Of a stretch of DNA of 64,000 bases, positions 29,135-39,758 are shown piece after piece (within the stretch, counting starts at the first letter, position 1; every line of letters begins with the position of its first letter). The notes beneath the pieces are model-generated. The model saw nothing but the letters and a program-made list of their open reading frames with translations. It was not told the DNA's origin and ran no database searches. The position numbers and the translations under genes are program-made. Source of the stretch: Symbiodinium natans (lineage: Eukaryota > Sar > Dinophyceae > Suessiales > Symbiodiniaceae); assembly GCA_905221605.1 (NCBI GenBank), contig CAJNDS010000591.1, positions 331,001-395,000 on the forward strand, given 5' to 3'.

Positions 29135-29252
29135 ATCTTAGGGCGAGGCCAGGCGCATCCGCAAGAGGCATCCCCATGCAGATCCCTGGGAGCTTGAATC
29201 CCGCAACGCCCTGCGACGCCTCACTGCACCAACATCTGTCAAAAGGGTTTAG
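29135..29252 (+). CDS. probable exon, basic protein
   Basis: Reads RKRHPHADPWELESRNALRR then LTAPTSVK, ending AAAAGG|GTTTAG. Probably same gene as the Arg-rich exon upstream. Confidence 0.45.
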
Positions 29253-29339
29253 GGTTTAGGGCTTAGGGTTTAGGGTTTAGGGCTTAGGGTTTAGGGATTA
29301 AGGTTCTCCCCACTGCGCCAACATGTCTCCAAACTTTGC

Positions 29340-29428
29340 CATGGTTGGGTAACATCATTATTTTTCAGGGTGCGTAATCTCAATAAGTCATAGACATTTG
29401 ATTTTCTAAAGTACTATCCCAACCATGA
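29340..29428. mobile_element. TIR element, CATGGTTGGG family
   Basis: Left CATGGTTGGGTAAC, right GTACTATCCCAACCATG, core CTCAATAAGTCATAGACAT. Related pieces at 30485-30570 and 31350-31432. Confidence 0.7.
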
Positions 29429-29594
29429 ACGAGAGAAGGGCTTCGGGTTTAGGCTTACCTCTGAAGCCCTAAACCCTGAGCCCCAAAGCTCTTAAGTCCT
29501 GGGCACAGAGAACCCCAAGCCCGACAGAAATTGGAAAAGGGTTTAGGGTTTAGGGTTTAGGGTTTAGGGTTTAGGGTTTAGGGTTTAGGGCCTC

Positions 29595-29727
29595 AGCAAC
29601 GACGCAAACCCAGGGATTCGTCCGTTTTCGGCCTAAGATCCTCCCAGACCTCAAACGCCAACACCCATGCGTACAAGGTCTCTATACGGTAGAAGCCCGG
29701 AAACTCAATGGCCTCAATCCCTACAAG
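29595..29727 (+). CDS. probable exon, unknown protein
   Basis: Reads ILPDLKRQHPCVQGLYTVEA then RKLNGLNPYK. Sits between a TTTAGGG tract and the next exon; family unknown. Confidence 0.5.
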
Positions 29728-29742
29728 AGTAAAGTACAGGGA

Positions 29743-29966
29743 ATCTCAGCACTATTTGTCCTTCAAAGAGGCTTCCAACTTCTTGGGGTTTCTAGGATGC
29801 CCAGTAGTGCCCTTATTCCCTTTTTGGGGCTAAACCCCTTTAAGAAAAAAAAGGGCACCCTTTTTAATCCTAGGTTACTGGGCAACCTAGGTTTGCTGTA
29901 TATTCTCATGGTGCGGCTTGCTCTGGCGTGTGGATTTGAGAGGCAAGGCCTGAAGTCACAGCCGGG
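29743..29966 (+). CDS. probable last exon pair joined across an introner
   Basis: 29743-29787 and 29891 onward join in phase: SFKEASNFLGFAVYSHGAAC then SGVWI and TGA. Removal of the element at 29788-29890 is needed for the frame. Confidence 0.5.
29788..29890 (+). mobile_element. family A-like introner with GT donor
   Basis: Ends CTAGGATGCCCAGTAG and TTACTGGGCAACCTAG; GTTT duplicated on both sides, so removal is a canonical GT-AG intron. Confidence 0.75.
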
Positions 29967-30024
29967 TACACAACACCGAACCGGCCCAGCTTAGTCCCCC
30001 CTCCTAAACGGCCCTACCCAAAGA

Positions 30025-30105
30025 GCCTAATACCCCTTAGATAAGGAGTATACCTCAAATCATAATAAGGTTCCCTTTATCATTTAAGGTATGTTCCTTC
30101 CTAAA
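30025..30105. mobile_element. palindromic CCCCTTA element
   Basis: ATACCCCTTAGATAAGGAGT and inverse AAGGTATGTTCCTT; same family as 5300-5405. Confidence 0.6.
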
Positions 30106-30229
30106 CCCTAAACTCTAAACCCTAAATAAACCCGAAACCCTAACCCCAAACCCTAAACCCTAAACCCTAACCCGTTGGACTCTCCGGGTACCCCCCCCCC
30201 CCCCCGATACGTGGAAAAGTCACTCTGCC

Positions 30230-30288
30230 ATGGGCTGCGGCGCTGCAACGTCGCGGGTCCATTCGGAGGCCTTTTGTTGCCGTCTTAG
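30230..30288 (+). CDS. possible first exon with MGC start
   Basis: ATG GGC TGC opens MGCGAATSRVHSEAFCCRL, an N-myristoylation/palmitoylation-like start, before a GT donor. Confidence 0.4.
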
Positions 30289-30372
30289 TGTTGGAGTTCA
30301 GGGTTAGGGATAGGGTTTCGGGTTTAGGGTTTAGGGCCTAGGGTTTCGGGTTTAGGGTTTAGGGTTTAGGGT

Positions 30373-30450
30373 TGATGCCTCCTCTGACGCCCTAGCCTGC
30401 TTTCTCGTGCCCTTGCCCAACGAGGCCCTCAGGGCTGGCACGGCAGAGGG
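30373..30450 (+). CDS. possible exon
   Basis: Reads DASSDALACFLVPLPNEALR then AGTAEG, running into a GA microsatellite. May follow the MGC exon. Confidence 0.35.
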
Positions 30451-30594
30451 AGCGAGAGAGAGAGAGAGGGGGAGGGGACTCTGTCATAATGGGGTAACAT
30501 TAATGTTCGTAAGGGTACTTAAACTCAATAAGGAATAGACATGTATATTCCCCAAGCAGTGCTTGCACAATGGGGTTCTTACCTTCAGGGTAAA

Positions 30595-31270
30595 GGAATT
30601 GGTTGCCGACCGCAACGGCGCGCGCGGCGGTGAGACGGGGCCTTGGTTTCGACGCTCCCGCTGTGGTTTCGCGCGAATTCCGTTGCGTTTCGATGCTCCC
30701 GCTGTGGTTTCCCGCGAATTCTGTTGCATTTCGATGCTCTCCCTTTGTTTCCGCGCGAATTCCGGCCTCTCGTGGCCTCTTCAGGCCTCTTCTGGGGGGC
30801 CACTTAGGTTGCCGACCGCAACGGCGCGCGCGGTGGGACGGGGCCTTGGTTTCGACGCTCCCGCTGTGGTTTCGCGCGAATTCCGGCCTCTCGTGGCCTC
30901 TTCAGGCCTCATCTGGGGGGGGGCACTGAGATTGCCGACCGCAACGGTGCGCGCGGTGAGACCACCTGGGGGCAGGATCAATAAAAACACAGGGTTTAGG
31001 GGGGGTTTAGGGTTTAGTGTCAACCCTGCGGCTGGGTGCCGGGGGTAACGATTTTGGGGTTGAGCATCATGAGCATCAGCTGGGTCTTTTGGCCCCCAAG
31101 TTCCACACGCGTGCAAAGCCGAATCCCCCAGTGGTTGGCGTCTTTTTGACCCCCAAGGGAATTCGGCCCCCCACGAACTTTTGTACTTTTTGTCCCCGGG
31201 AGTGTCGGTGCTCTTCTGGCCTTCGTTGGCCTTTTCTGGCCCTCCTCACTGTTTGGGGTCTACGCCGGCA
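30595..31270. repeat. GC-rich complex satellite
   Basis: GTTGCCGACCGCAACGG appears three times (30600, 30809, 30934); between them GTGGTTTCGCGCGAATTCCG and GGCCTCTCGTGGCCTCTTC recur. The 161-codon frame across it is a by-product. Confidence 0.7.
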
Positions 31271-31271
31271 T

Positions 31272-31272
31272 A

Positions 31273-31303
<31 letters not shown>

Positions 31304-31340
31304 CATATATATATATATTTATTTATTTATTTACATTTGT
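31272..31340. repeat. AT/TTTA microsatellite
   Basis: TATATACATATAT followed by (TTTA)n. Confidence 0.9.
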
Positions 31341-31499
31341 TTATTTATTTTAAAGTACTATCCGTTCTTAAGGGTACTTGAACTCAACAAGGGATAGACA
31401 TTTCGATATTTAATAATGTGCCAACCATGAACTCGGGGAGGCCTTGCAGTTCCTTCGACATCCTTCGGTCTGGGCTTCCTGTTTTGTTCAACGCCAGCC

Positions 31500-31625
31500 T
31501 TCAATCCTCCTAGTAGAGTTTAACCTCGTTTTTCTCCCTTGGTTATTGGAGAAGCAAGAATAGTGGATATTGAGGTTTCATTTTTTGTTCTCCCTTGGTG
31601 ATTGGAGAAGTAAGAATCATCAGAA
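31500..31625. repeat. imperfect tandem duplication
   Basis: TTCTCCCTTGGTTATTGGAG and TTCTCCCTTGGTGATTGGAG about 60 bases apart, each followed by AAGCAAGAAT/AAGTAAGAAT. Confidence 0.7.
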
Positions 31626-31649
31626 TAGAGGATATTGGAGTTTCTGAGG

Positions 31650-31740
31650 TTTGGATATTGCCTGCCTTATGAGGCTCAAGACGAGCCCCTGGCAGATGTG
31701 GCCTCTCCACAGCTTGTGCAGGCGAGCGGTTGTGGATTTG
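31650..31740 (+). CDS. possible exon
   Basis: Reads YCLPYEAQDEPLADVASPQL then VQASGCG after TCTGAG|GTTTGG. Confidence 0.4.
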
Positions 31741-31815
31741 TTGTTTTTTTTGGGGGGGGGAGAGAGTTTAGGGTTTTGGGGGGAGGGGAGGGGGTGAAGG
31801 AAGGGGGAGTTCCAT

Positions 31816-31893
31816 GACCGCATGTGTGCCGTGTTCTTGGGCAGCTGTGAAGGCCCCGCTTGCTTCGACGATATCTTCGGCTCAGGCCGGTCA
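31816..31893 (+). CDS. possible exon
   Basis: Reads RMCAVFLGSCEGPACFDDIF then GSGRSV with a GCA|GTGTGG donor. Confidence 0.4.
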
Positions 31894-32257
31894 GTGCGTG
31901 CAGTGTGGGGGTTGGGGTTTAAGGTTGGCCTGGACACGCATGCAAAAAAGAGTCCAAAACCAATAGAAAAGGACCAGTAGTTTTCCATAGAATTGGGTTT
32001 AGGTGGGGTTTTAGGGCTGCAGGACCCTCTACGAAAGGGTTCTGAGGGCTTAGGGAGGTTCATGAGAGGAAGCCTTTGTAGAGCCATAGTCCAGACTGGA
32101 ACCCTGAAAACAACTATGAGACATGGTCGATTCTCAAAACTATGGTCCCTTTTGTGGGTATCCCAAACGTTATTAGGGGCCGCCTTACAATAGTAACCCC
32201 AAAAGGGAGGCTAATTCAGAGAATCTCCTGCACATGTTTGTCACTTTTTGCAGTCGG

Positions 32258-32335
32258 ATCATCTGAGAAAGTTCACCAAAAGTGGTTTCTGCCTGCCAGA
32301 CCGCAACCCACAACCGACTAGACTTGACAAGCCCT
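32258..32335 (+). CDS. possible exon
   Basis: Acceptor TTTTTGCAG|TCGGAT, then SDHLRKFTKSGFCLPDRNPQ. Confidence 0.4.
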
Positions 32336-32395
32336 AGACCCTAAACGCCCAAAAATCCGAGTGTGAGCGATGAAACCCTAAACCCTAAACCGTAC

Positions 32396-32513
32396 TTGCA
32401 GGTTCATGGATAGTTATGTATATGTGGGGTTATAAGCAGGGCAACTATAGTTACATCTGGTTATACCCTTATTTGGGGTACTTAGAACCCTACTTACAAC
32501 TACCCATGAACCT
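32396..32513. mobile_element. TTCATGGATAGTT TIR element
   Basis: Left GCAGGTTCATGGATAGTTAT, right ACAACTACCCATGAACCT are inverted. Confidence 0.65.
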
Positions 32514-32514
32514 A

Positions 32515-32690
32515 GCCGTGGGCCCTTGCGGGACCGGGCTGCTTCTTGGGCAGGCAGCTCCCGAAGCGTGCAAAGGGGTGGACGCTCCTCTGCCGGCACT
32601 GATGTGCTTCTTTAAATGGTGCGAAGAAAGTATAGAGGTTCTTAAGCAGGGTTTTGTGGGGAAACTGTCATGTAGATCAATTACCAAGAT
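32515..32690 (+). CDS. probable exon, unknown protein
   Basis: Reads AVGPCGTGLLLGQAAPEACK then ALMCFFKWCEESIEVLKQGF. Begins right at the TIR element's end. Confidence 0.45.
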
Positions 32691-33105
32691 CGGGGGGAGA
32701 GGGGTGTGGGGCTCAGGTTAATAAGGCTAACGGCTTTTTCAGGATGCAGGCTCTATAGGGTTAAGGGGAATCATGGGGAAAAAGCCCTAAACCCTAAACC
32801 CCCAGCCCGCTTATGCCAGTGTGAGAGTCGAAACCCCCAGCCCTCAACCCTACACCCTAAATCCTAAATCCTCAACCCAAGCCTTGACGTCACAGAGCAG
32901 TGGGGATTAGGAGTGAGGGTCTCCATACCCTAAAACCTAAACCCTAAAACCTAAACTCCATGCGGTCACGGGATGCCGATCGCTTCTTTCCAGTTTTTTG
33001 CGTTATATACTTGTTGTTGTGTTTTCTTTTTTGATACCATTTTTTGCGTTAATTACTTGTTGTTGTGTTTTCTTTTTGTTTCACAATGCTGTCCAGCTTT
33101 AATTC

Positions 33106-33246
33106 TTGCTGGTTTTGTTAAGTGGCGGTCTTTGGGTTCTGCGACAGGTAATCGGCCTTTGTATTGCGCTTTTTGGCCGGGTTTTGATTTTTGCTGCTAT
33201 GGTTATTTTGTTGTTTTTTGCATTGTCACTGCTACTGAACTCACAG
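33106..33246 (+). CDS. possible exon with membrane helix
   Basis: Reads VIGLCIALFGRVLIFAAMVI then LLFFALSLLLNSQ, strongly hydrophobic. T-rich duplicated sequence lies just upstream (32990-33085). Confidence 0.4.
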
Positions 33247-33483
33247 GGGGTCACGAAAATAGGGGACCCCCACTCTAGGTCCCCAAAGTGGGCCACCTGG
33301 GATGTTCCCCCTATAACAGGCCTTAAGGATTATAACATCCCAACTTAAGCCCTTGAATCCTCAGCCCCTTGCCCCAAAACCCAATGTCCCTGCCTGCAGC
33401 GCGAAGTTGCACCAAGGCCACGAAAGCACCTGGTCCCCGTCCTAAACCCTAATACCTGAAACCCTAAACCCTAAACCCAATGT

Positions 33484-33613
33484 TAGCTCCAAGGCCACGA
33501 AAGCACCTGGTCCTCGTCCTGCATCTGTTGCCAGCTCCCAAACCGCCGCGCCTTCCGCCAGCGTCTTGGGCGTGCTTGGATGGTCGAGAAAGATCAAGCG
33601 ACGAGCCGGCCAA
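33484..33613 (+). CDS. possible exon
   Basis: One open frame reads SKATKAPGPRPASVASSQTA then VLGVLGWSRKIKRRAG. Its first 32 bases are duplicated upstream (33402-33434) across a CCCTAAA tract. Confidence 0.4.
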
Positions 33614-35342
33614 TTTAGGGTCTAGGGTTTAGGGTCTAGGGTCTAGGGTTTAGGGTTTAGGGTTTAGCAACTTGAAGCACTCCCCACTTTGAGATCGCGA
33701 GACAAGACGCAGGTAGCCAGCTTCCCCCACAAAAGGCTGCCGCAAGTACAGCTACCAAGCTCCCACTGACACCTGCAACGAAGCCTCTCCATACACACAG
33801 CCTTCAAGCCTGTAGCACACCTTGAAGACCCCCGAACCCTTATGAATTGAAGGCCCAATACGCTTGTTTCGGAAGAAGGAAGCTTAGAACAAATAGTTTT
33901 TGGTATATTCACGTAGTGCTACGGGGGTCCCTGGCCAGGGTCAGCAGCAAAGAGCTTCACCCGGCTTCTGCGGAGCTACCACGAAGCAGGCTCGAGTTAA
34001 AGGCTTAGGGACTTCGTGTAGAAGCCTTTTCAGGTGAGACCCGACAGAAGGGTCAGTTCTCTAAGGATATAGTGTTCAAAATTCAAAATAGTTTCAATAC
34101 GATACCCTATCATCACAGGGTGGAAGATGTCACCAGAAAGTTTCAAGAATTGAACGCATAGACCCCCCGTGCAAAAAAAACAAGAACCTCAAAATATTCT
34201 GATTGTTTAAGCCCCTAGAGTAGATCCTTTCTTCACGTCCGCTGCGGTTCTTGAGGGGCCAGCATCTTGGGTTCAGACTTTGAGGAGGAGCAGGGGCGCT
34301 GAGGAATAAACTATAATATTACGGTCTAGGGTTTAGGGTCTAGGGTTTAGGGTTTTATTTAGGGCTACATATATAGACAGAATAAACTATAATATTACGG
34401 TCTAGGGTTTAGGGCTTAGGGTCTAGGATTTAGGGTTAATTTGTGCTATATATAGTAGACAGACCGTTGATCAGCCCCTGAGGGCTTTGGGGTGTTGACA
34501 GGGCGAAACGCGGGCGTTGAAGGATCTTGCGCGCAGGACCCTCAACCCTAAACCCTAAACCCCCCAGGCTTGGCCGTGAGTCCGCCAGCTTCCATACCAC
34601 AGTACGAGACCTGGGCTGCACTTCGTCCTTGTGGGGACTTATATCCATTTTCAGCATCAAGTTATGTAAGAATGGAACAATATTTTCATTTTCCATTCTA
34701 TGAAATATATTTAGGGTTCAGGGTTTAGGGGTTAGGGTTTAGGGTTTAGGGTTTAGGGCAACTTGGGGTTTCCGAAATTAGGGGTACCTTATTGGGGTCC
34801 TTATTCCAAGGGGATCCCACAGTTTGAAGGTCTAGTTTAGGGGGGTTCCCTATTTTTCGCAAATCCCTGTCAACTGGATGACTAGGTAGGCTTTTGGGAC
34901 ATTTTAAAAATGTTTCCCTTTATTATGGGGTTTGAGAGGATCATACTCAGGAACATTTTCTCAGAGGGTTTTAAAGGCCATCCTAGATGAGTACTGAACC
35001 CCCTTTAGGGTTTAGGGTTTAGGGTTTAGGATTTTACGTGTAATGACACTGCCAGACTTGGCACGTAGGTCCGGCAGAGGATTTAGGGCGTTCAGGATTC
35101 AGCGTCTTTACAATGCATGCATGCGCTTAACGTGCGAGCTCGCAATGGGTGATGTCAGACATTGAGCATCAGTCCTGAAGACGACATTCCCACGTAAACG
35201 GCTTTCCTAATATAGGGATACCCTTTTTTTTATTTGGGGAAAATGCTCAGACAGAGGAGAGCAAACCCCCCCTAACTTGCCCTTCCCCGAAAGGCAGACT
35301 GGCGACATTTTGCCGGGTAGCCTGCCTTGAGCATGTGTCCGA
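33614..35342. other. largely non-coding stretch
   Basis: Holds TTTAGGG/TCTAGGG units (33615-33665, 34323-34365, 34405-34435), a tandem duplication of AATAAACTATAATATTACGG (34313, 34381), element fragments (34780-34870, 34920-34990) and unique sequence 33670-34260 with no convincing frame. Confidence 0.5.
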
Positions 35343-35487
35343 CTGTCGCACACGCCTGTCTTCGGCGAAGCCGAGGATCCTCTGCTAGACGAGCTGTTCG
35401 CCGCACAGGGGGCCGAGAAGTCAGCGCAGCCAGCGCCACAGAAGGATCCACTGGTGTCACCGAAATATGCTGCTTGCTCGCATGGGG
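35343..35487 (+). CDS. probable exon, unknown protein
   Basis: Reads FGEAEDPLLDELFAAQGAEK then SAQPAPQKDPLVSPKYAA, ending at a 32-base G-rich run. Acidic then Pro-rich. Confidence 0.5.
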
Positions 35488-35939
35488 GGGGGGGGGGGGG
35501 TGGGGGGGGGGGGGGGCGCTCTACTGGCTGGATCTTGCGATGCAAGTTGGGAAGATGGCTCTCGAATTCCTTAGGAGACATGATTCCCGGGTGGCTTCTC
35601 AAGTGTGCCTAAACCCTCCCTAAACCTGAAACCCTAAACCGTAAACCCTAAACCCTAAACCCTGCTGCTTGGAAAACACCGGTCAGCTTCCTCTATGCAA
35701 GGGAGTCAAACTTTTTCCCCGAAGGTTGTGGCCCTAAAGGTTTACCGGAACATACTCCGAATATGGCCCGTAGATTCCCTTAGAGCGATCGAAAAAGAAG
35801 GGCCCCCAAACCCAAGGGCACAACCTTCGGGGTCCGAGGTAGAGTCCCGTGATCCGTTCAACATCGTCCTTGCTATCAGAAGTAGTGGGGGACCCAAGGG
35901 TGTTGCCCTAGGGTTTAGGGTTTAGGGTTTCAGGGTTAG

Positions 35940-35977
35940 GGTTTTGGGTTTTGGGTTTTGGGTTTTGGGTTTTGGGA
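35940..35977 (+). repeat. (TTTTGGG)n array
   Basis: Five to six perfect copies of a variant 7-mer next to canonical TTTAGGG. Confidence 0.9.
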
Positions 35978-35994
35978 CCAAATCTTTGTGGTAC

Positions 35995-36095
35995 TTTACC
36001 GTAGCTTTAGATCCTTACCTTTCTTGGGTTTTATTGGGTTTCTTAGTAAGGCAGCTAAAAGCTTCATTTATAGCTACCCTCCTGAGTGCAGCCAA
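35995..36095. mobile_element. GTAGCTTTAGATCCTTA element
   Basis: Same family as 22275-22395 and 50670-50780 (GGTTTCTTAGTAAGGCAGC core). Confidence 0.6.
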
Positions 36096-36211
36096 GAAAT
36101 GATCCCTATTTCGACGACCCCAATAAACGGGCTCTGAACCATGAGACCTTTTTGGGGTTCATTTGGTCCTTTAGGGTTTAGGGTTTAGGGTTTAGGGTTG
36201 AGGGTTTAGGG

Positions 36212-36305
36212 TCCTTGCGACGCCAAACCTGGAACTTCCGCGACCGGCTTTTCTGTCAGGTGATGCTGGCGGCTGAGATTCTGGGAGTGGATCTCATCGA
36301 GGCAA
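36212..36305 (+). CDS. probable exon, unknown protein
   Basis: TTTAG|GGTCCTTGCGAC acceptor in telomeric sequence; reads NFRDRLFCQVMLAAEILGVD. Confidence 0.45.
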
Positions 36306-36339
36306 CTTTAGGGTTTAGGGTTGAGGGTTGAGGGTTGAG

Positions 36340-36547
36340 GGTTTCGTCATCATCAGGTTTCTGGTCGTTTGCTGCCAGGTCTTGTTTTGCATCCAGATCT
36401 CTTCCCTGTCGACCCTGTCCCTTCCAGCCGCAAGCTGTTTCAGGCGAGCCGGCCATCGGTGACTCACCCCCCCTAACATCAGAAGTCCAAATCGCACCCA
36501 GTAGACCAGTCATGAGAGGGGCCCTTAATGTTGTTCCCCCCCTATAA
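36340..36547 (+). CDS. possible exon
   Basis: Open frame FWSFAARSCFASRSLPCRPC then VSGEPAIGDSPPLTSEVQIA. A minus-strand frame overlaps; + preferred from neighbours. Confidence 0.3.
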
Positions 36548-36738
36548 TTATACGCCTGAAGTTGTCCCAAGACACCTAAGTTGCCCCAACCCCTAAACCC
36601 TAAACCCTAAACCCTAAACCCTAATGTAGCCCCTAAGGTCCCTTCTAAGGGTCCCTCCTTCAGTTCCTTCAAGTCGGGCCCCTTCTTCCAGGAGCCCTTC
36701 CTTGTGACGGCTCTGACGCACAGAGGCATCTGAGGACA

Positions 36739-36840
36739 GGGTTTAGGGTTTAGGGTTTAGGGTTTAGGGTTTAGGGTTTAGGGTTTAGGGTTTAGGGTTT
36801 AGGGTTTAGGGTTTAGGGTTTAGGGTTTAGGGTTTAGGCT
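36739..36840 (+). repeat. TTTAGGG tract (about 14 copies)
   Basis: Perfect array. Confidence 0.95.
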
Positions 36841-36845
36841 TTTAG

Positions 36846-36930
36846 TAGGGTTTCCGAGCAAAACAGTGTGCGACCCGACACTTGAGAGAGCCCTGGCGCC
36901 AAAAGGGTCTCCGAGGCGCCATGTGGTCAT
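36846..36930 (+). CDS. possible exon
   Basis: Reads FPSKTVCDPTLERALAPKGS between two telomeric tracts. Confidence 0.35.
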
Positions 36931-36932
36931 GC

Positions 36933-37049
36933 TTAGGGTTTGGGGTTTAGGGTTAGGGTTTAGGGTTTAAGGTTTAGAGTTAGGGTTTGGGGTTTAGGGT
37001 TTAGGGTTTAGGGTTTAGGGTTTAGGGTTTAGGGTTTAGGGTTTAGGGT
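36933..37049 (+). repeat. TTTAGGG tract with variants
   Basis: Mixed TTTGGGG, TTTAAGG and TTTAGAG at the left, clean units to the right. Confidence 0.9.
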
Positions 37050-37368
37050 GTCTCTAGAAGTTATGGTCCCTGTTGGGGTCTCTATTACAAGGTGGCCCCT
37101 CCTATGTAATTAGGGCAATCAAACAGGGGCCTCAATTTTGAAGGCCATGTGTTTGAGGGACTGAAACCCTTAACCCTAAACCCTAAAGCAACACAGAGAG
37201 AGAGAGAGAGAGAGAGCCCAGGAAAGTGGCCCTGCCGACCCTAGCTAGCGCTTTCCAGCGTGGTGAGCTGGAGGAGGACCGAAGGTCGCTGCTAGTTCGG
37301 GTTTAGGATTTAGGGTTTAGGGTTTTAGGGTTCAAACCTTACAGAGACGGATTTATGAACTCGAATGA

Positions 37369-37662
37369 GATGCGGGCCTCTGCGAGCTTGAGCAACCAGG
37401 CTCAGGTGAGGCAAGCCTCCCGATGCAACCTTTCGGTCCAGCTCTGGATGATGCAAGAGAAGAGAAACCTCGTGAATCCTCGGTTCAACCTTTCGGTAGA
37501 GTTCTCGATGATGCAAGCGAAGATGAACCTTGTGAGTCCTCGCAGTGTCTTGATTTGCCTGAAGATGCGGGCATACAAGCTTTAATTGAGCAGCAACGAT
37601 TAAGGCGCTTAGCTATCCGTGACTTACGTCGCATTTCTAGGGTCTTCTCTGCGAAGTTGTAG
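37369..37662 (+). CDS. probable last exon, duplicated motif protein
   Basis: 98 codons to a TAG at 37660. Contains an internal duplication, QPFGPALDDAREEKPRESS and QPFGRVLDDASEDEPCESS, then ALIEQQRLRRLAIRDLRRIS. No known family recognised. Confidence 0.5.
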   Translation, partial: DAGLCELEQPGSGEASLPMQPFGPALDDAREEKPRESSVQPFGRVLDDASEDEPCESSQCLDLPEDAGIQALIEQQRLRRLAIRDLRRISRVFSAKL

Positions 37663-37947
37663 TCTGGCTGTTGCTGCATGCGCTTGCTCTTTCTCACCGT
37701 AATTCGCACACTTCTGACTGTCCCGCTTACACTTTCACGGGGGTAGCCACGAGAGCTGTCCCTGGCAGGCTTGACGTTTCGAATGCCTGAGAGAGAGAGA
37801 GAGGGTTTTAGGGTTTAGGGTTTAGGGTTTAGGGTTTTAGGGTTTAGGGGTTAGGGTTTGGGGGTTTGCTTCGCACCGAAAGGAGGTACACTCTACAACC
37901 TGGTAGCCCCGCATGACCTCAACCCTCAGTGGGGTCCCTACTTGGCC

Positions 37948-38058
37948 TTGGCAGCCCAGTGGTACCCTTTACCCTTTTTTGGGTTCTGGGTTCCCTTATA
38001 AAGTAGCCAACCAAAAAAAAAGGGTGCCGTTATTATAATGTGGTTACTGGGGCTTGAA
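37948..38058 (+). mobile_element. family A introner-like copy
   Basis: CTTGGCAGCCCAGTGGTACC left end, core CCCTTATAAAGTAGCCAACC, right end TGGTTACTGGGGCTTG altered. Confidence 0.75.
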
Positions 38059-38168
38059 GGTTCATGGGTAGTTCTAAGTAGGGCGAGAAGCGCACCACAA
38101 CTCAGTGTTTAGGGCTTCGTGTGGGTTTAGGGTTTAGGCTTTAGGGTTTCGGGTGTAGGGTTTAGTGC

Positions 38169-38311
38169 CGGGCTCCTGAACCGCAAAGCCCAGACCCTAA
38201 AGGACATTGACTCCTTGCATGGCTTGTGCGCGTGCGACGCTGCGCGGGATACCACTACACCTTATCAGAAGCCCAAACTGCTTTCTTTGTGGCATTCGAG
38301 TCCTAGAAGGG
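38169..38311 (+). CDS. probable exon, unknown protein
   Basis: Reads LLNRKAQTLKDIDSLHGLCA then CDAARDTTTPYQKP; donor GCT|GTTATA. Unique sequence. Confidence 0.45.
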
Positions 38312-38391
38312 CTGTTATAGTAATAACCTCAATAAGTAGGTTTGGGGTTCTTAAGTCTTAAGGTAGCTATAACCCCTGATCTTTCAAATAG

Positions 38392-38490
38392 AACAGCAAC
38401 AAGCACCGGGAACCCGTGGCGGAACCTGTCTGCAGGACAGCGCCGAGGAAGTCTTCAAGGCGCTTTTTTCGCGTGGCGGGCCATGGGTTT
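38392..38490 (+). CDS. possible exon
   Basis: Reads NKHREPVAEPVCRTAPRKSS then RRFFRVAGHGF, basic. Confidence 0.4.
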
Positions 38491-39477
38491 ATTTAGGGTT
38501 TAGGGTTTAGGGTTTAGGGTTTAGGGTTTAGGGTTTACCCGACACCCTCTTTACCTACAGTTTTATGGGTGATACCTACTAGTTAAGGGTAGTTACTACT
38601 AAACTGTAGGCAAATAGAGTCCCAGGTAGGGTTCGGGGGCTTCAGATTCTGGGGTTTAGGGTTTAAGATAGAAGGGGGTTAGGGATGGCTTTGAAATCTG
38701 CCGAAAATCCTCCAACGCAGGAGGTTGCGCCTCAACCTTGGTTTCGGGTTTAGGAATCAGGGTTACCTGCCAAAAAATAGCTTGCCGGTTTTAGTAGGGA
38801 AATGGAGATTTAAGGAATTAGATCCCCCGTTCAAGAAGCGTGTAGATGTTTCCCACATCCCTACGAAGAGCCAGTCAGGCCACCTTCAGCTTCAACCCTA
38901 AGCCCTAACCCCCCAAAACAGGCCTTGGCATCCGCCCGGGCAGCGGCGCAGGCGGAGCAGGCGGAGCATCCGGGCTCGTAGGGTTTAGGGCTTAGGGTTT
39001 AGGGTTTAGGGTTTAGGGTTTAGGGCGAGGATTTATCGGATTGAGAGGGTTTGATAGGGCTTAGAGGGCTTAGGGTTTCGGGTAAGGCTGGCCGTGGGGT
39101 TAGAGCTTGGAGATGTTTAGAAGGGAGGAATTGAAAAGGAAGGGCTTAGAGGGCTTAGGGTTTCGGGTAAGGCTGGCCGTGGGGTTAGAGCTTGGAGATG
39201 TTTCGAAGGGAGCAATTGAAAAGGAAAGGAACGTTTAGATCTCCACATTTTCCCGAAACCCTGAACCCCGAACTTTTTCTGAGATGTCACCCCAAGCCTG
39301 AACCCCAAACCCCAAACCCCAAACCCCAAACCCTAAACCCTAAACCCTAAACCACTTTAAGCCAACCCTAAACCCAAGCGAGAACCCTAAACCCAAATTT
39401 CTCTACATTCGGGCCCCTTGCAGGGTTAAACCCTAAACCCTAAACTGCTAGCAGAGAGCGCGTGCCAAACAACTTAA

Positions 39478-39650
39478 ACCCTAAACCCCAAAACCCTAAA
39501 CCCTAAACCCTACAACCCTGAACCCTAAACCCTAAACCCTAAACCCTAAACCCTAAACCCTAAACCCTAAACACTAAACCCTAAACCCTAAACCCTAAAC
39601 CCTAAACCCTAAACCCTAAACCCTAAACCCTAAACCCTAAACCCTAAACC
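39478..39650 (-). repeat. CCCTAAA tract (about 23 copies)
   Basis: The longest array in the window, with CCCTACA and CACTAAA point variants. Confidence 0.95.
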
Positions 39651-39758
39651 AACCATGGCGCCCCCCCCCCCCCCCCCCCCCCTCATGCATAGAAGGCGGA
39701 CGGTGCCAGCCCGCCGGCGCAGAGCTGCGAGGCGTGGCATCGCTTTTTAGGTCACTTC

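Noticed and set aside
30563-31048. 161-codon open frame
   Set aside because: Coincides with the GC-rich satellite; minus-strand frames of similar size exist across it.
33664-33912. 82-codon minus-strand gene
   Set aside because: Cys/Arg-rich frame without a recognisable domain, opposite to all supported genes, and no conserved context.
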